Counted from the first letter of the stretch, positions 1 to 11,759 are shown. The stretch is 64,000 nt of DNA from Ancylobacter amanitiformis (GCF_030814815.1 NZ_JAUSVR010000015.1:1-64000), one strand, 5' to 3'. Numbers and translations: made by a program. Notes: generated by a model from the letters alone, not told the origin.

Positions 1-177
1 CCAGGCGGGGTTTTCGTTCGTAACAACACCCCCAACAGCGCAACTCAACAATCCCGGCACACCCAAAAATGGGCGGAAGCCCCAGCCGAAGGATCCGGCA
101 GGGGAGGGCGCCAACCGATGCGTGCTGCCTTTATGAATGGCGCCAGGCCGCTCTCGTTCGGCTGATCGCGCAGCCTC
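1..177. other. non-coding edge downstream of hsdR
   Basis: No convincing gene is seen here. The first 18 bases (a G-rich arm followed by a T-run) match the right arm and T-tail of the terminator found near 9,303-9,338, so the window may begin inside a terminator hairpin whose left arm lies outside. The rest carries no recognisable signal, and no copy of the tRNA-Leu 3' end is present, so this is not the far attachment site of the hsd island. Confidence 0.4.
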
Positions 178-3317
<3,140 letters not shown>

Positions 3318-3318
<1 letters not shown>

Positions 3319-3716
3319 TACAACCCCACCAGATAATCGAGAACGACCCCAAGCTCTGTGAAAGTCTTCGGTATGAAGTAGACGAGATCGGCCGTTCCAA
3401 GCTCCGGCATGTCCTCAAGTGCGCTATGGCGTCCGTATCGAAGCTTGCCGTTGGCTCCCAGCACTTTGTACAATTTCCTGGCCGAGGATAACTTGTGAGC
3501 GACACCTTTGCCGATCAGGCCCGCCGCCTGGTCCTGATGCATCCATATATTCGTGGGGACATCGATGTTTTTCTCAAGCATCAACTCCATGGCCCCCGAC
3601 CGCGTCCGCAGCACATAGCGCGCGCCCTTGGAAGGCTGATGCTTGATCGGATGCTCCTCGCCCAGAAGGTTCAACGCGAGTTCAGCCGCGCTCTTGAGCG
3701 TTGAGCGGTCGATCAT
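3318..3716 (-). CDS. Unknown 132-residue protein between hsdS and hsdR
   Basis: I do not recognise this protein. It lies on the same strand between hsdS and hsdR, and its stop overlaps the hsdR start by one base, so it belongs to the same transcript and is likely translated with hsdR. I chose the internal ATG at 3716, which has a G-rich ribosome site a few bases upstream; an in-frame ATG at 3824 would add 36 residues of basic, low-information sequence overlapping the hsdS end region. The product is soluble, about 15 kDa, with no signal peptide or membrane segment. It is rich in basic residues in the middle (lysines and arginines around the segment [17 protein letters not shown]) and ends in a hydrophobic stretch. 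No nuclease, helicase or ribbon-helix-helix motif is visible. A role as accessory or regulator of the restriction system is inferred only from position. Confidence 0.75.
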
Positions 3717-3837
3717 GAGTGTTCCGCCCTGTCGATGTTGGAAGCGATGCTCGGGAGGGAGTGGCTGAAGCCAGAGGCTGGCAAAATGTGCACCCTCGCG
3801 CCGCGCCCGCCGCCATAGCTGCAAACCGTGACAGCGC

Positions 3838-5184
3838 TCATGCCACCGCCTCGACGAGCTTCTCGGCGTCGCGCACGCGGATTTCGCCGGACATGAGCTT
3901 GGGGAGGAGGAGGTCGCGGGTGGCGGCGAGGGTGCGGGATTCCAGATCGTTGGCTATCTGCCGATCGAACAGAGGGCCGATAATTTCGTCGGCTGCCTTC
4001 ATGACGGCGGGGGGGCCGACAAAGGTCATGGCCTGGGTAAGGTGGTGCCGCTGAATATGACCCATCGTCGTTGCCTTGGACGCAGCCGTGGCCTGGAACG
4101 AGGGCATATGTTCCGCGATCCAGTGGAAGAAGAACCACTTCGGGAAATGCTTGGATGTCACCTTGAAAAGGTGCTGGTTCAACGCACCTCGACCGGCCGT
4201 CCAAACTCGATGAATCAAGCTCCCAGACCAAGAGAAAAGCACGTCTCCATTCTGGACAACATAGCTCGTTGGAATATCTGCTGATGCAATGTCAGCCGAA
4301 GCGATACTGGCCGCACGAAGTTGAGAGATTTTGATAATTGGTAGAGATAAACCGCCATTTGCTGGGTATTTCTGAAGGGCGAGCCCATTGAGAAAGTCAG
4401 CGATTTGATCGAGCGGTTGTTCGCCCCACCCCTCCGGCTTGCCGTCGTTATCGAGGTGATCGGGGAAGAGGGACCAGATATCGGGAGCGAGGTAGGGCGC
4501 GCGCGCGACGTTTTCCTTCTGCGGGTCTTCGCCGCGCAGGGCCATCTTGGTGCGGGTCGGGCCGAAATCGACGAACCAATCCTTGAAGATCGCCCGCGCC
4601 ATCGCCTCCAGCGTCTCGTTCATCCGCCGGTTCACCTCGATTTTGTCGTCTAATGGGCCGACCAACTCAGCAATAGCTAGCTGAACCTCTATGGGAGGCA
4701 TGGGAATTGGCAAATCCCTCTGAGCCGTGATCCCCAAATATGACCGCGTGGAGCCGCCGCCAGCCCACGCTTCAAATATGTCCAGGAAAGGACGAGAGTT
4801 GAAGTAGTATTTTAGGAAGCGATTGTTTAGCCGATTCTCGTCTTTGATCCGATAATAAGTGACTTGTGGCGTAAGCATAATAAATGGGAAGTTGCAATCT
4901 TGAACGATTGCAGTTCTTCCCAGCGTCGCCTTATGAGATAGCAGAACATCGCCGGGTATTGAAAAACCCTTGGCTAACTGGCCTGCCTGCTTCTCCGATA
5001 TGAAGGCGCAGTTAATTAGGTCGACCCGTCCGCCCTTAAGGTCTGATGCCATTATGAATGGGATGCCAGACTCAACGAAATCAGCTGTCTTGGGATGAAT
5101 TGAACCATGGTTGCCGTCCATTGGACGCTCAATCACTCCCAATTCGATGAGCTGATGAACAGTGTAGATTGGCCACTCAGCCAT
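3838..5184 (-). CDS. hsdS: Type I restriction specificity subunit S
   Basis: DNA-recognition subunit that sets the bipartite target for HsdM and HsdR. The 448-residue protein shows the usual order: a first target-recognition domain (about 1-165), a central conserved helix with [19 protein letters not shown] (about 172-190) and KDWFVDFGP, a second target-recognition domain (about 245-385), and a second conserved helix with [19 protein letters not shown] near the C-terminus ending in [12 protein letters not shown]. Starts inside the end of hsdM (8-base overlap), giving the order hsdM-hsdS-x-hsdR. The two recognition regions are less GC-rich than neighbouring core genes, in keeping with the exchange these domains are known for. 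The DNA target cannot be read from the sequence. Confidence 0.95.
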   Translation of the reverse strand: MAEWPIYTVHQLIELGVIERPMDGNHGSIHPKTADFVESGIPFIMASDLKGGRVDLINCAFISEKQAGQLAKGFSIPGDVLLSHKATLGRTAIVQDCNFPFIMLTPQVTYYRIKDENRLNNRFLKYYFNSRPFLDIFEAWAGGGSTRSYLGITAQRDLPIPMPPIEVQLAIAELVGPLDDKIEVNRRMNETLEAMARAIFKDWFVDFGPTRTKMALRGEDPQKENVARAPYLAPDIWSLFPDHLDNDGKPEGWGEQPLDQIADFLNGLALQKYPANGGLSLPIIKISQLRAASIASADIASADIPTSYVVQNGDVLFSWSGSLIHRVWTAGRGALNQHLFKVTSKHFPKWFFFHWIAEHMPSFQATAASKATTMGHIQRHHLTQAMTFVGPPAVMKAADEIIGPLFDRQIANDLESRTLAATRDLLLPKLMSGEIRVRDAEKLVEAVA

Positions 5185-6667
5185 CGGCGCTTACTCTCGT
5201 CAGTTGAGCGCGGATGGATTTAGACAACAACTCAGACGCATTCATCTGCTGATCGAGTATTGACTTGAGGCCGTCAAACCGCTCCGCAAAAGGCACGTCG
5301 TCATCCTCGGCATCCGCCGCGCCGACATAGCGCCCCGGCGTCAGCACATAGCCGTGCGCCTTGATCTCCTCCAGCGTGGCTGATTTGCAGAAGCCCGGCA
5401 CGTCTTCATACGTGCCCGCCTCGGCCTCGCCGCGCCAGGCGTGATAGGCGCGGGTGATGCGGTCGATATCGGCGTCGGAGAATTCCTTGCGCGTGCGGTC
5501 CACCATGTGGCCGAGCTTGCGCGCGTCGATAAACAGCATCTCGCCGCGCCGGTCGCGCAGCTTGGCGTTGCGGGCGATGCCGTTGGACTTGTCGCGGGCG
5601 AGGAACCACAGGCAGACGGGAATCTGCGTGGAATAGAACAGCTGGCCCGGCAGCGCGACCATGCAGTCCACCACGCCGGGCGCGCCTTTCACGCCCTCGA
5701 TCAGCGCCTGCCGGATGGCGCCCTCATTGTTCTGCGTCGACGACATGGAGCCATTGGCCAGCACCACGCCCGCCACCCCTGCGGGTGCGAGGTGATGCAC
5801 GATGTGCTGCACCCAGGCGAAATTGGCGTTGCCGGCCGGCGGCGTGCCATAGGCCCAGCGCGCATCTTCCCGCAGCCGCTCGCCGCCCCAGTCGGAAATG
5901 TTGAAGGGCGGGTTGGCGAGAATGTAATCGGCCTTCAGGTCGCGCAGCTCGTCCTTGTGGAAGCTGCCCTCGCTGTTCCATTTGATGTCGGCATCGATGC
6001 CGCGCACCGCGAGGTTCATCTTGCACAGGCGCCACGTCGTGTAGTTGGACTCCTGCCCATAGACGGCGATGTCGCCGATGCGCCCCTCATGCTCCAGCGC
6101 GAATTTTTCCGACTGCACGAACATGCCGCCGGACCCGCAGCAGGGATCGTAGACCCGCCCCTTATAGGGCTCGATCATCTCCACCATCACCCGCACCACC
6201 GAGCGCGGCGTGTAGAACTCGCCGCCGCGCTTGCCCTCCGAGCCCGCGAACTGGCCGAGGAAATATTCATAGACGCGACCGAGCACGTCGCGCGCCTCGC
6301 CCTTCTGCGCGCCGAGCGCGATGTTGGAGACGAGGTCGATCAACTCGCCCAGCATCACCGCATTCAGCGCGGGGCGGGCATATTCCTTCGGCAGAACGCC
6401 CTTGAGGTTCTCATTGTCCTTCTCAAGGGCGAGCATCGCCTCGTCGATCATCTTGCCGATCGAGGGTTGCTTGGCGTTGGCCTGAAGGTGCGACCAGCGC
6501 GACGTTGGCGGCACCCAGAACACATTGTCGGCGGCGTATTCGTCGCGGTCCTCGGCGCCCTCGGGATAGTCGGCGAGAAGTTCGGCGCGCTTGGCCTCGA
6601 AGCTGTCGGATATGTGCTTGAGGAAGATCAGGCCGAGCGCGACATGCTTGTAATCCGACGGCTCCAT
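5177..6667 (-). CDS. hsdM: Type I DNA methyltransferase subunit M (N-terminus out of frame)
   Basis: Adenine-N6 methyltransferase subunit that protects host DNA and forms the core of the complex. The 496-residue open frame holds the N6 methylase fold with the SAM motif DPCCGSG (174-180) and catalytic NPPF (252-255). The frame from ATG 6667 lacks the usual beginning of the family: codons just upstream, in the same frame, encode [20 protein letters not shown], a stretch typical of HsdM, but no start codon exists before an in-frame TGA near 6784. The start and the first codons instead lie one base out of register in the upstream frame (ATG 6789 or ATG 7014). The simplest reading is a single-base deletion near 6737-6750; translation from 6667 would give a shortened protein of uncertain activity. 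Confidence 0.9.
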   Translation of the reverse strand: MEPSDYKHVALGLIFLKHISDSFEAKRAELLADYPEGAEDRDEYAADNVFWVPPTSRWSHLQANAKQPSIGKMIDEAMLALEKDNENLKGVLPKEYARPALNAVMLGELIDLVSNIALGAQKGEARDVLGRVYEYFLGQFAGSEGKRGGEFYTPRSVVRVMVEMIEPYKGRVYDPCCGSGGMFVQSEKFALEHEGRIGDIAVYGQESNYTTWRLCKMNLAVRGIDADIKWNSEGSFHKDELRDLKADYILANPPFNISDWGGERLREDARWAYGTPPAGNANFAWVQHIVHHLAPAGVAGVVLANGSMSSTQNNEGAIRQALIEGVKGAPGVVDCMVALPGQLFYSTQIPVCLWFLARDKSNGIARNAKLRDRRGEMLFIDARKLGHMVDRTRKEFSDADIDRITRAYHAWRGEAEAGTYEDVPGFCKSATLEEIKAHGYVLTPGRYVGAADAEDDDVPFAERFDGLKSILDQQMNASELLSKSIRAQLTRVSADG

Positions 6668-6739
6668 ATTGCCGCGCAGCTTGTCCGCCGCCTTGAACAG
6701 TTCCGCCTCGAAGCCGAGATCGCCGCCCTTGCCGTTGCC

Positions 6740-7014
6740 ATTCGTACGGGCTGCTTCGCAGGCCGTGGCGCGGCGGGTGCGTCAGTCATTTCCGCTTCCG
6801 CCGTGCGGGGCCTCTCCGGCTGGTTGGGGAGAGCCACCGAGCCACCGCGTCCGCGCCCTGGCAGGAGAAGGCCTTGCATCACCAGCCCGTCCTTCACTGC
6901 CGTGTAGGTGGGCTCGCTCCATTGCAGCGCCTCGCGCAACCGGCCGTTGCCAGCGGAACCGCCCAGCTCGGTGAGCTTGGCGAGAAGCGCGTCGTTGAGT
7001 GGCTGGTCCGTCAT
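6740..7014 (-). pseudogene. hsdM: 5' part of hsdM: winged-helix-like extension, frameshifted from the body
   Basis: An open frame from ATG 7014 encodes a compact helical domain (MTDQPLNDALLAKL..., then GNGRLREALQWSEPTYTAVK and PGRGRGGSVALP) that resembles a small winged-helix DNA-binding module I recall, without being able to check, at the N-terminus of some HsdM-like methyltransferases. It continues through a Pro/Arg/Ala-rich linker and a second possible start (ATG 6789) and then loses register with the methyltransferase body around the codons for Val-Arg at 6742-6747. Shifting back one base there restores Asn-Gly-Asn-Gly-Lys-Gly-Gly and the canonical HsdM start. With the frame restored the protein would be about 610 residues. 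A sequencing error is an alternative to true decay. Confidence 0.6.
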
Positions 7015-7139
7015 TCGCGTTATTGGCCCCGTGAAGCACTGATGGGCGGCGAGTCGTTCCGATGCCCGCCGATGGCCGGATAAAATCCAAGTCCGGCCGC
7101 GTAAGCAATGGCGCAGGGCTCCTCCGCCACGCCATCCGC

Positions 7140-7600
7140 CATGGCGCGCGCACAATGCCGCCATTTCCCGCGCCAGCGCCTCGCTTTGCGGCCTTTCCCC
7201 AGCCATCGCCCCGATCACCTCGCCCTGCCGGTGCGGGTCGATCCGGCCATAGCTGCTGAAGGTGGTGGCGATGTTCTCGTGGCCGAGATTGTGGCCGCAC
7301 CAGAGGCGGGGATTTGGCGAGGTCGAGGTCGCGCGGGGACAGTGACGCCACGGCGCGGTCGCGCATGCCAGTGAGGATGGCGAAGGTGAGGAGGGCGCGG
7401 TTGCGCCGCTCGATCACCGTCTCCGCCGGCCTGGCGGCAAGGGCGGCGCGTATCTGCTCCTGGCTCGGATAATCGCGCAGCTTCGCGGCCTTGGCCTTGG
7501 CCGCGTCCTTTCGCGACGGCCTTGCCGCGCGGATGGCGACTTCGGTAAGCGCCACGGGGCATCGGGCCTTAGATGAGGTTTCTCGGCAATACCCCCCAAA
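7140..7600 (-). pseudogene. Remnant of a tyrosine recombinase/integrase
   Basis: Two pieces of a phage-type integrase lie in different frames. The upstream piece (about 7600-7313) has the core-domain start with DYPSQEQIRAALA, IERRNRALLTFAIL and TGMRDRAVASL, which holds the box I catalytic Arg. The downstream piece (about 7308-7200) has NLGHENIATTFSSYG followed by HRQGEV, which carries the box II His and the Tyr nucleophile of the C-terminus. The roughly 100 residues normally between them, including the HxxR motif, are missing and the frame changes at the junction near 7300-7313; the N-terminal arm-binding domain is also short. The gene cannot be active. It sits between tRNA-Leu and hsdM, as expected for the integrase of an element that entered at the tRNA. 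Confidence 0.75.
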
Positions 7601-7720
7601 AAACCCCAAATGTGCCGGCTTCCAACGGAAAAAGCCGGATCTTCCCGAAACCTATCGGCTCAGGAAATCCAGCATTTTCAACGTTTTTTGGAAGTCGTCG
7701 GCCCTTGTCGAAAGGCCTGA

Positions 7721-7805
7721 TGGTGCCCAGGAGAGGACTCGAACCTCCACGGTGTTACCCACTGGTACCTGAAACCAGCGCGTCTACCAATTCCGCCACC
7801 TGGGC
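7721..7805 (-). tRNA. tRNA-Leu (anticodon CAG)
   Basis: An 85-base gene folds as a class II tRNA with acceptor stem GCCCAGG/CCTGGGC, the D-arm GCGGAATTGGTAGACGC, an anticodon stem CTGGT/ACCAG enclosing a TTCAGGT loop (anticodon CAG), a long variable arm and the T-arm GGTTCGAGTCC. The CCA end is encoded (7721-7723). Its 3' end faces the integrase remnant and the hsd operon, making this the probable integration site of that island. Confidence 0.97.
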
Positions 7806-7829
7806 ACAGCCTGTCGGCCATGGCGGGGA

Positions 7830-7859
7830 GAGATAGTCGGGGACCCTTGGTCTTGTCAA
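7830..7859 (-). promoter_or_regulatory. Sigma-70 type promoter of tRNA-Leu
   Basis: Read on the minus strand, a perfect -35 TTGACA (7854-7859) is followed after 18 bases by TATCTC (7830-7835), about 25 bases before the tRNA 5' end. Position and consensus support it as the tRNA promoter. Confidence 0.75.
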
Positions 7860-8232
7860 CGAGGCTTTGATGATGTCGCCTCGGTCTGCGCGAGTTATTC
7901 ACATGCTGGCGTCTTTCAGCCTCCCCCTTCCGTTGCGGGGACGCCGCCGGGGCGGGCATGTTGGCTGGATCCGGCAGGCCGGCGCCGGAACGGCGTGTCG
8001 CCGGTGATGGCGACCCGGTTGTTGCCGTTGACCCGCATGAAGGGGCCGGGCGTGTGCCGGGCATGGGCGGGATCGCGAAGCCGCCGACACCCCCGAGCGG
8101 GTTTCGGCGCGGGAGCGCCATTGCCGGGTTTCGGCGCGGGAGCGCCATTGCGTGGTATACACGCGCTGGACGCTGGGGCGGCGGCGCGCTAATCGTCGCT
8201 CAGTCCCCATTGCCGGGCCGGGAGGAGAGCCG
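7860..8232. other. Intergenic stretch without a supported gene
   Basis: This region separates the tRNA promoter from the SDR gene. Open frames here are GC-driven and lack family features. It holds an exact 27-bp tandem duplication (8098-8151). A ribosome site GGAGGAGAG at about 8221-8229 belongs to the gene starting at 8233. Confidence 0.6.
8098..8151. repeat. Exact tandem duplication, 27-bp unit x 2
   Basis: Two identical adjacent 27-bp units (8098-8124 and 8125-8151), each beginning CGGGTTTCGGCGCGGGAGCG. They lie about 80 bp upstream of the SDR gene. No function is evident; the identity points to recent slippage or duplication. Confidence 0.9.
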
Positions 8233-9261
8233 ATGGTCGACGCCGCCACATCCGACGAGCTGCCGCTGGAAAACGAGGCTGAGCTGCTGAAAAGAGCCGC
8301 GCCGATGGAGCGGCTCGTCACCGTCTATGGCGCCTCGGGCTTCCTCGGCCGCCATGTCGTGCGCGCGCTCGCGCGCCGCGGCTGGCGCATCCGTGCCGCG
8401 GTGCGCCGGCCCGATCTCGCCGGCCATCTGCAGCCGCTCGGCGCGGTCGGGCAGATCAACCCGGTGCAGGCCAATCTGCGCTATCCCGCCTCGGTGCTGC
8501 GGGCGGCCGAAGGCGCGGAAGTCGTCATCAATCTTGTCGGCGTCTTGCATGAGAGCGGGCGCCAGAGCTTCGCGGCGGTGCATGATTTCGGCGCCCGGCA
8601 GGTGGCGCTCGCCGCCCGGCAGGTCGGCGCCCGGCTGGTTCATGTCTCGGCGATCGGCGCGGATGCCCAGTCGTCCTCGCTCTATGCCCGCACCAAGGCG
8701 GCCGGCGAGGCGGCGGCGCTCGGGGCGGTGGCGGAGGCCGTCATCCTGCGGCCGTCCATCGTGTTCGGCCCCGAGGACGCGTTCTTCAACCGGTTCGCCG
8801 CCATGGCGCGCCTTTCGCCCGTGCTGCCGCTGATCGGCGGCGGCGGAACGCGTTTCCAGCCGGTCTTCGTCGGCGATGTGGCAGCCGCCGTCGCCAAAGC
8901 GGTGGACGGCGAGGCCCGGCCCGGCACGGTTTATGAGCTGGGTGGGCCGGAGGTGCTCACCTTCAAGCAACTCATGGAGCTGATGCTGCGGGAAGTCGAC
9001 CGCACGCGGCTGCTGCTGCCGGTGCCGGCCGGGATCGCCGCGCTGCAGGCGCGCCTTCTGGAAATGCTGCCGAGCCCGCTGCTGACCCGCGACCAGGTGA
9101 AGCTGCTGGGCTATGACAATGTGGTGTCCGCCGCCGCGCAGGCGGAAGGGCGCACGCTGGAAGGGCTCGGCATCGCCCCGACGGCGCTCGGCGCGATCCT
9201 GCCATCCTATCTCTGGCGCTACCGCAAGGCGGGCCAGTTCGCCCGGACGGAAGCCGCCTGA
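8233..9261 (+). CDS. Complex I NDUFA9-like NAD(P)-binding SDR protein
   Basis: Atypical short-chain dehydrogenase/epimerase of the kind related to the mitochondrial complex I subunit NDUFA9; probably binds NAD(P)(H). In alphaproteobacteria such proteins are usually annotated as complex I NDUFA9 family. The 342-residue product has the Rossmann glycine motif GASGFLG (33-39) and an SDR-type Tyr-x-x-x-Lys (Y151-K155, YARTK) after the strand VHVSAIGAD. I chose ATG 8233 because of the strong GGAGGAGAG ribosome site; a longer frame from 8152 would add unconserved residues. Monocistronic, ending at the terminator shared with uppP. Substrate unknown. Confidence 0.88.
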   Translation: MVDAATSDELPLENEAELLKRAAPMERLVTVYGASGFLGRHVVRALARRGWRIRAAVRRPDLAGHLQPLGAVGQINPVQANLRYPASVLRAAEGAEVVINLVGVLHESGRQSFAAVHDFGARQVALAARQVGARLVHVSAIGADAQSSSLYARTKAAGEAAALGAVAEAVILRPSIVFGPEDAFFNRFAAMARLSPVLPLIGGGGTRFQPVFVGDVAAAVAKAVDGEARPGTVYELGGPEVLTFKQLMELMLREVDRTRLLLPVPAGIAALQARLLEMLPSPLLTRDQVKLLGYDNVVSAAAQAEGRTLEGLGIAPTALGAILPSYLWRYRKAGQFARTEAA

Positions 9262-9302
9262 GGCTTTCGGCTTCCCCGGAGGCTTTCGGCTTCCCCTGAA
9301 TC

Positions 9303-9338
9303 AAAACCCCGCCGGACGGTTCTGTCCGGCGGGGTTTT
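9303..9338. terminator. Bidirectional intrinsic terminator
   Basis: A 15-bp perfect stem (AAAACCCCGCCGGAC with its complement) encloses a 6-base loop and ends in T-runs on both strands. It lies between the convergent SDR and uppP genes and can end both transcripts. Confidence 0.93.
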
Positions 9339-9356
9339 CGTTATCCAGGCTCCCGC

Positions 9357-10163
9357 TCAGCCGACCAGCGCCAGCGCCACCAGGCCGATGCCGCCCACCG
9401 CGATGCGCCACCAGCCGAACGGCGTGTAGCCATGGCGCGAGACGAAGGCGAGCAGCGTGCGCACCACGCAGACGGCCGAGAGAAACGCCGCGATGAAGCC
9501 CACCGCGATGAGCACGCCGTCATCCATCGAGAGCGCGTCGCGATTCTTGTAGAGGTCGTAGGCGAAGGCGCCCGCCATGGTCGGCAGGGCGAGGAAGAAG
9601 GAAAATTCGGCCGCTGCCGGCTTGCTGGCACCCATCAGCATGCCCGCGACGATGGACGAGCCGGAGCGCGACACGCCGGGCACCATGGCCAGGCATTGGG
9701 CGAAGCCGATCTTGAGCGCCAGCGATTTGGGAAAGGCCATGGCGTCGATCTGCGTCGGGCGGGTCTTCAGCGTGTCGACCCACAGGAGCACGATGCCGCC
9801 GAGAATCAGCGTCGTGCAGATCAGCGCGGGCGATTCGAACAGCACGCTCTTGATGAAGCCGTGCGCGAAGGCGCCGATCACCGCCGCCGGCAGGAAGGCG
9901 ATGATGAGGCCCAGCACGAAATTGCGCGAGCGGGCGCTGGTGGGCAGGGTGATCAGCACCTGCCAGAAGCGGCCGAAATACACGGTGACGATGGCGAGGA
10001 TGGCGCCGAGCTGGATCAGCACCTCGAACACCTTGCCCTGGCTTTCGAAGCCGATGAAATGCGCCGCGAGCAGGATGTGGCCGGTCGAGGAGACCGGCAG
10101 GAACTCGGTGAAGCCTTCGAGAAGGCCAAGGAAAAAGGCTTCGAGCAGGGTGCCGAACGACAT
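9357..10163 (-). CDS. uppP: Undecaprenyl-diphosphate phosphatase
   Basis: Integral membrane enzyme (BacA type) that dephosphorylates undecaprenyl diphosphate so the lipid carrier can be reused for peptidoglycan and other envelope polymers; overproduction in other bacteria gives bacitracin resistance. The 268-residue product is mostly membrane helices and carries both signature motifs: [14 protein letters not shown] (16-29) with catalytic-region glutamates and Ser/His, and PGVSRSG (162-168) with the phosphate-binding Arg. The ATG at 10163 fits the family N-terminus; the frame could extend to 10349 but that part is not conserved. Converges on the shared terminator. Confidence 0.97.
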   Translation of the reverse strand: MSFGTLLEAFFLGLLEGFTEFLPVSSTGHILLAAHFIGFESQGKVFEVLIQLGAILAIVTVYFGRFWQVLITLPTSARSRNFVLGLIIAFLPAAVIGAFAHGFIKSVLFESPALICTTLILGGIVLLWVDTLKTRPTQIDAMAFPKSLALKIGFAQCLAMVPGVSRSGSSIVAGMLMGASKPAAAEFSFFLALPTMAGAFAYDLYKNRDALSMDDGVLIAVGFIAAFLSAVCVVRTLLAFVSRHGYTPFGWWRIAVGGIGLVALALVG

Positions 10164-10518
10164 GAAGGGGTCCGTCCTGGAGGGGGAGGCGGCGGAAGGG
10201 GTGGCCAAGGCACAGGGTGGGTGGGATAGAGATGCCGGCGGCACCGGGCGTTCCGCATGCCGGGCGGGCACCCGGCGGGCGGGTGACCGGGACAGTCGAC
10301 CACGGCCCGGCAGACGGGCGGCGCATCCTGTCTGCTTCGCCCGCCACAATCAACGTCACGCTAGGTCAGGCGGCGCAAGGCGCGCCGGCCGACCTTGGGT
10401 AAGATTTCCGCCCGCCACCGCCCTCTCAACACTTTGGCAACACGAATCCGCCAAAGACCATGCCTCCTTTTGGCGGCGGTCGGCGTTGTAGGAACGTGCA
10501 GCGTTGGGGGAATGACGG
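10164..10518. other. Divergent intergenic region uppP / SH3 gene
   Basis: A 355-bp region between two divergent start codons that must hold both promoters. I see no near-consensus -35/-10 pair. Short open frames here are not supported. Confidence 0.5.
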
Positions 10519-11331
10519 ATGAAACGAATCTTGGCGAGCGTCGCCTTGTTGCTGGCGCTCGGCGGAGCCGCTCTGGCGCAGGAGCGGGGGTATGCGACAA
10601 CGAATGTGAACCTGCGCGCGGGGCCCAGCACGGCCTATCCGGCGGTGGTGATCCTTGAGGCGGGGACGCCGCTGCGGATCTATGGCTGCCTGCAGGACTA
10701 CACCTGGTGCGACGTGAACTGGCGCGGCAACCGCGGCTGGGTCGCGGCCCGCTATCTCGGCTACGAATATCGCGGCCGTCAGGTCGAATTCTACGATTAC
10801 GCGCCGACCATTGGCGTGCCGATCATCGGTTTCAGCTTTGGCGAATACTGGGGCAACAATTATCGCGGGCGCTCCTGGTACTCGAACAATGACCGCTGGG
10901 GCCCGCCGCCGCCGCGCGGCTATCGCCCGCCCCCGCCCGGTGGTCCCGGCTATGGCCCCCCGCCCGGTGGCGGTTATGGCCCGCCTCCCGGTGGTGGCTA
11001 TGGCCCGCCTCCCGGTCAGGGCTGGTCCAATGGTCCCCAGCAGGGCAATCCGAACTGGAACAATAACGGCCGTCCCCCGCAGGGTGGTCCGCCGCCGCAG
11101 CAGGGCAACCCGAACTGGAACAATAATGGCCGTCCGCCGCAGGGTGGCCCGCCGCCGCAGCAGGGCAACCCCAACTGGAACAATGGCGGCGGGCGTCCGC
11201 CGCAGGGCGGTCCGCCGCCCCAGCAGCAGGCCCAGCCGCCACGTCAGCCCCCTCAGGCCTCCCCGCAGGGCCAGCAGGATCGGTGCGTGATCCAGCCGCG
11301 CTCCCCGGGCTGCCCGCAACAGGAGCGGTGA
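10519..11331 (+). CDS. Exported SH3-domain protein with Pro/Gly/Asn repeats
   Basis: A 270-residue exported protein of unknown exact role, probably associated with the cell wall. It has a clean Sec signal peptide (about 1-20, cleaved after ALA-Q), then a bacterial SH3 domain (about 24-82, with TTNVNLRAGPSTAYPAV and GNRGWVAARYL). A tyrosine/glycine-rich linker follows, then long low-complexity Pro/Gly/Gln sequence with three near-identical 20-residue units (QGNPNWNNNGRPPQGGPPPQ), and a short tail with two cysteines (RCVIQPRSPGC) that could form a disulfide. Bacterial SH3 domains bind peptidoglycan peptides in known cases; binding here is inference. Repeat number is likely variable between strains. 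Confidence 0.88.
   Translation: MKRILASVALLLALGGAALAQERGYATTNVNLRAGPSTAYPAVVILEAGTPLRIYGCLQDYTWCDVNWRGNRGWVAARYLGYEYRGRQVEFYDYAPTIGVPIIGFSFGEYWGNNYRGRSWYSNNDRWGPPPPRGYRPPPPGGPGYGPPPGGGYGPPPGGGYGPPPGQGWSNGPQQGNPNWNNNGRPPQGGPPPQQGNPNWNNNGRPPQGGPPPQQGNPNWNNGGGRPPQGGPPPQQQAQPPRQPPQASPQGQQDRCVIQPRSPGCPQQER
11041..11223 (+). repeat. Coding tandem repeat, about 60-bp unit x 3
   Basis: Three in-frame units (11041-11100, 11101-11160, 11161-11223) inside the SH3 gene; the third is 3 bp longer (extra Gly). The units differ mainly at third codon positions, so the repeat is older than the 27-bp duplication upstream of the SDR gene. Confidence 0.9.
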
Positions 11332-11412
11332 CGTAGACGCCTGCCGGCCCGCCCGCGCGGACCGGCCGGTGTCGCCATCGGCCTCACTTCTGGCGTTGTC
11401 GCGGCCGGCGGG

Positions 11413-11441
11413 CTTGAAATTCGCCGGCCGCTCCGCTAAAG
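11413..11441 (+). promoter_or_regulatory. Candidate promoter of rpmI-rplT
   Basis: TTGAAA (11413-11418), a 17-base spacer, then TAAAGG (11436-11441), leaving a leader of about 110 bases before rpmI. Such a leader could carry L20-mediated control, but I could not draw a convincing structure. Confidence 0.45.
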
Positions 11442-11558
11442 GGTGCCTCCTTCAAGAACCGCCCGGCTACAAGGGCTGCCGTGGCGGTTCGAACGCTCAC
11501 ACTAGATTGGGCCGGATGCCTCGCGAGAGGAATGCCGTGCCCGTGGAGACCGAGCCAA

Positions 11559-11759
11559 ATGCCCAAGATGAAGACCAAGTCCGGAGCGAAGAAGCGCTTC
11601 AAGCTCTCCGGCACCGGCAAGGTGATCATGGCCCAGGCCAATAAGCGCCATGGCATGATCAAGCGCACCAACAAGCAGATCCGCGATCAGCGCGGCACCA
11701 CGGTCATGTCCGAGCGTGATGCCTTCAACGTTCGCAAGTTCTATCTGCCCAACGGCTGA
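11559..11759 (+). CDS. rpmI: 50S ribosomal protein L35
   Basis: Small basic protein of the large ribosomal subunit. The 66-residue sequence begins [20 protein letters not shown] and keeps the family pattern through [19 protein letters not shown]. The start at 11559 follows GGAGA; the open frame extends upstream without conservation. First gene of rpmI-rplT; infC, which leads this operon in many bacteria, is not upstream here. Confidence 0.98.
   Translation: MPKMKTKSGAKKRFKLSGTGKVIMAQANKRHGMIKRTNKQIRDQRGTTVMSERDAFNVRKFYLPNG

Noticed and set aside
1-177. Second attachment site of the hsd island at the left edge
   Set aside because: No copy of the tRNA-Leu 3' end is present in this stretch; the other end must lie outside the window if it exists.
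3717-3824. Longer start for the unknown gene before hsdR
   Set aside because: The extra 36 residues are unconserved-looking and the internal ATG at 3716 has a better ribosome site.
6737-6750. Programmed ribosomal frameshift in hsdM
   Set aside because: There is no slippery heptamer or downstream structure that I can see at the change of frame; a one-base deletion or sequencing error is simpler.
5441-6907. Long plus-strand frame antisense to hsdM
   Set aside because: Shadow of the methyltransferase; no ribosome site or domain.
8098-8151. CRISPR repeats
   Set aside because: There are only two adjacent copies with no spacer, so this is a tandem duplication.
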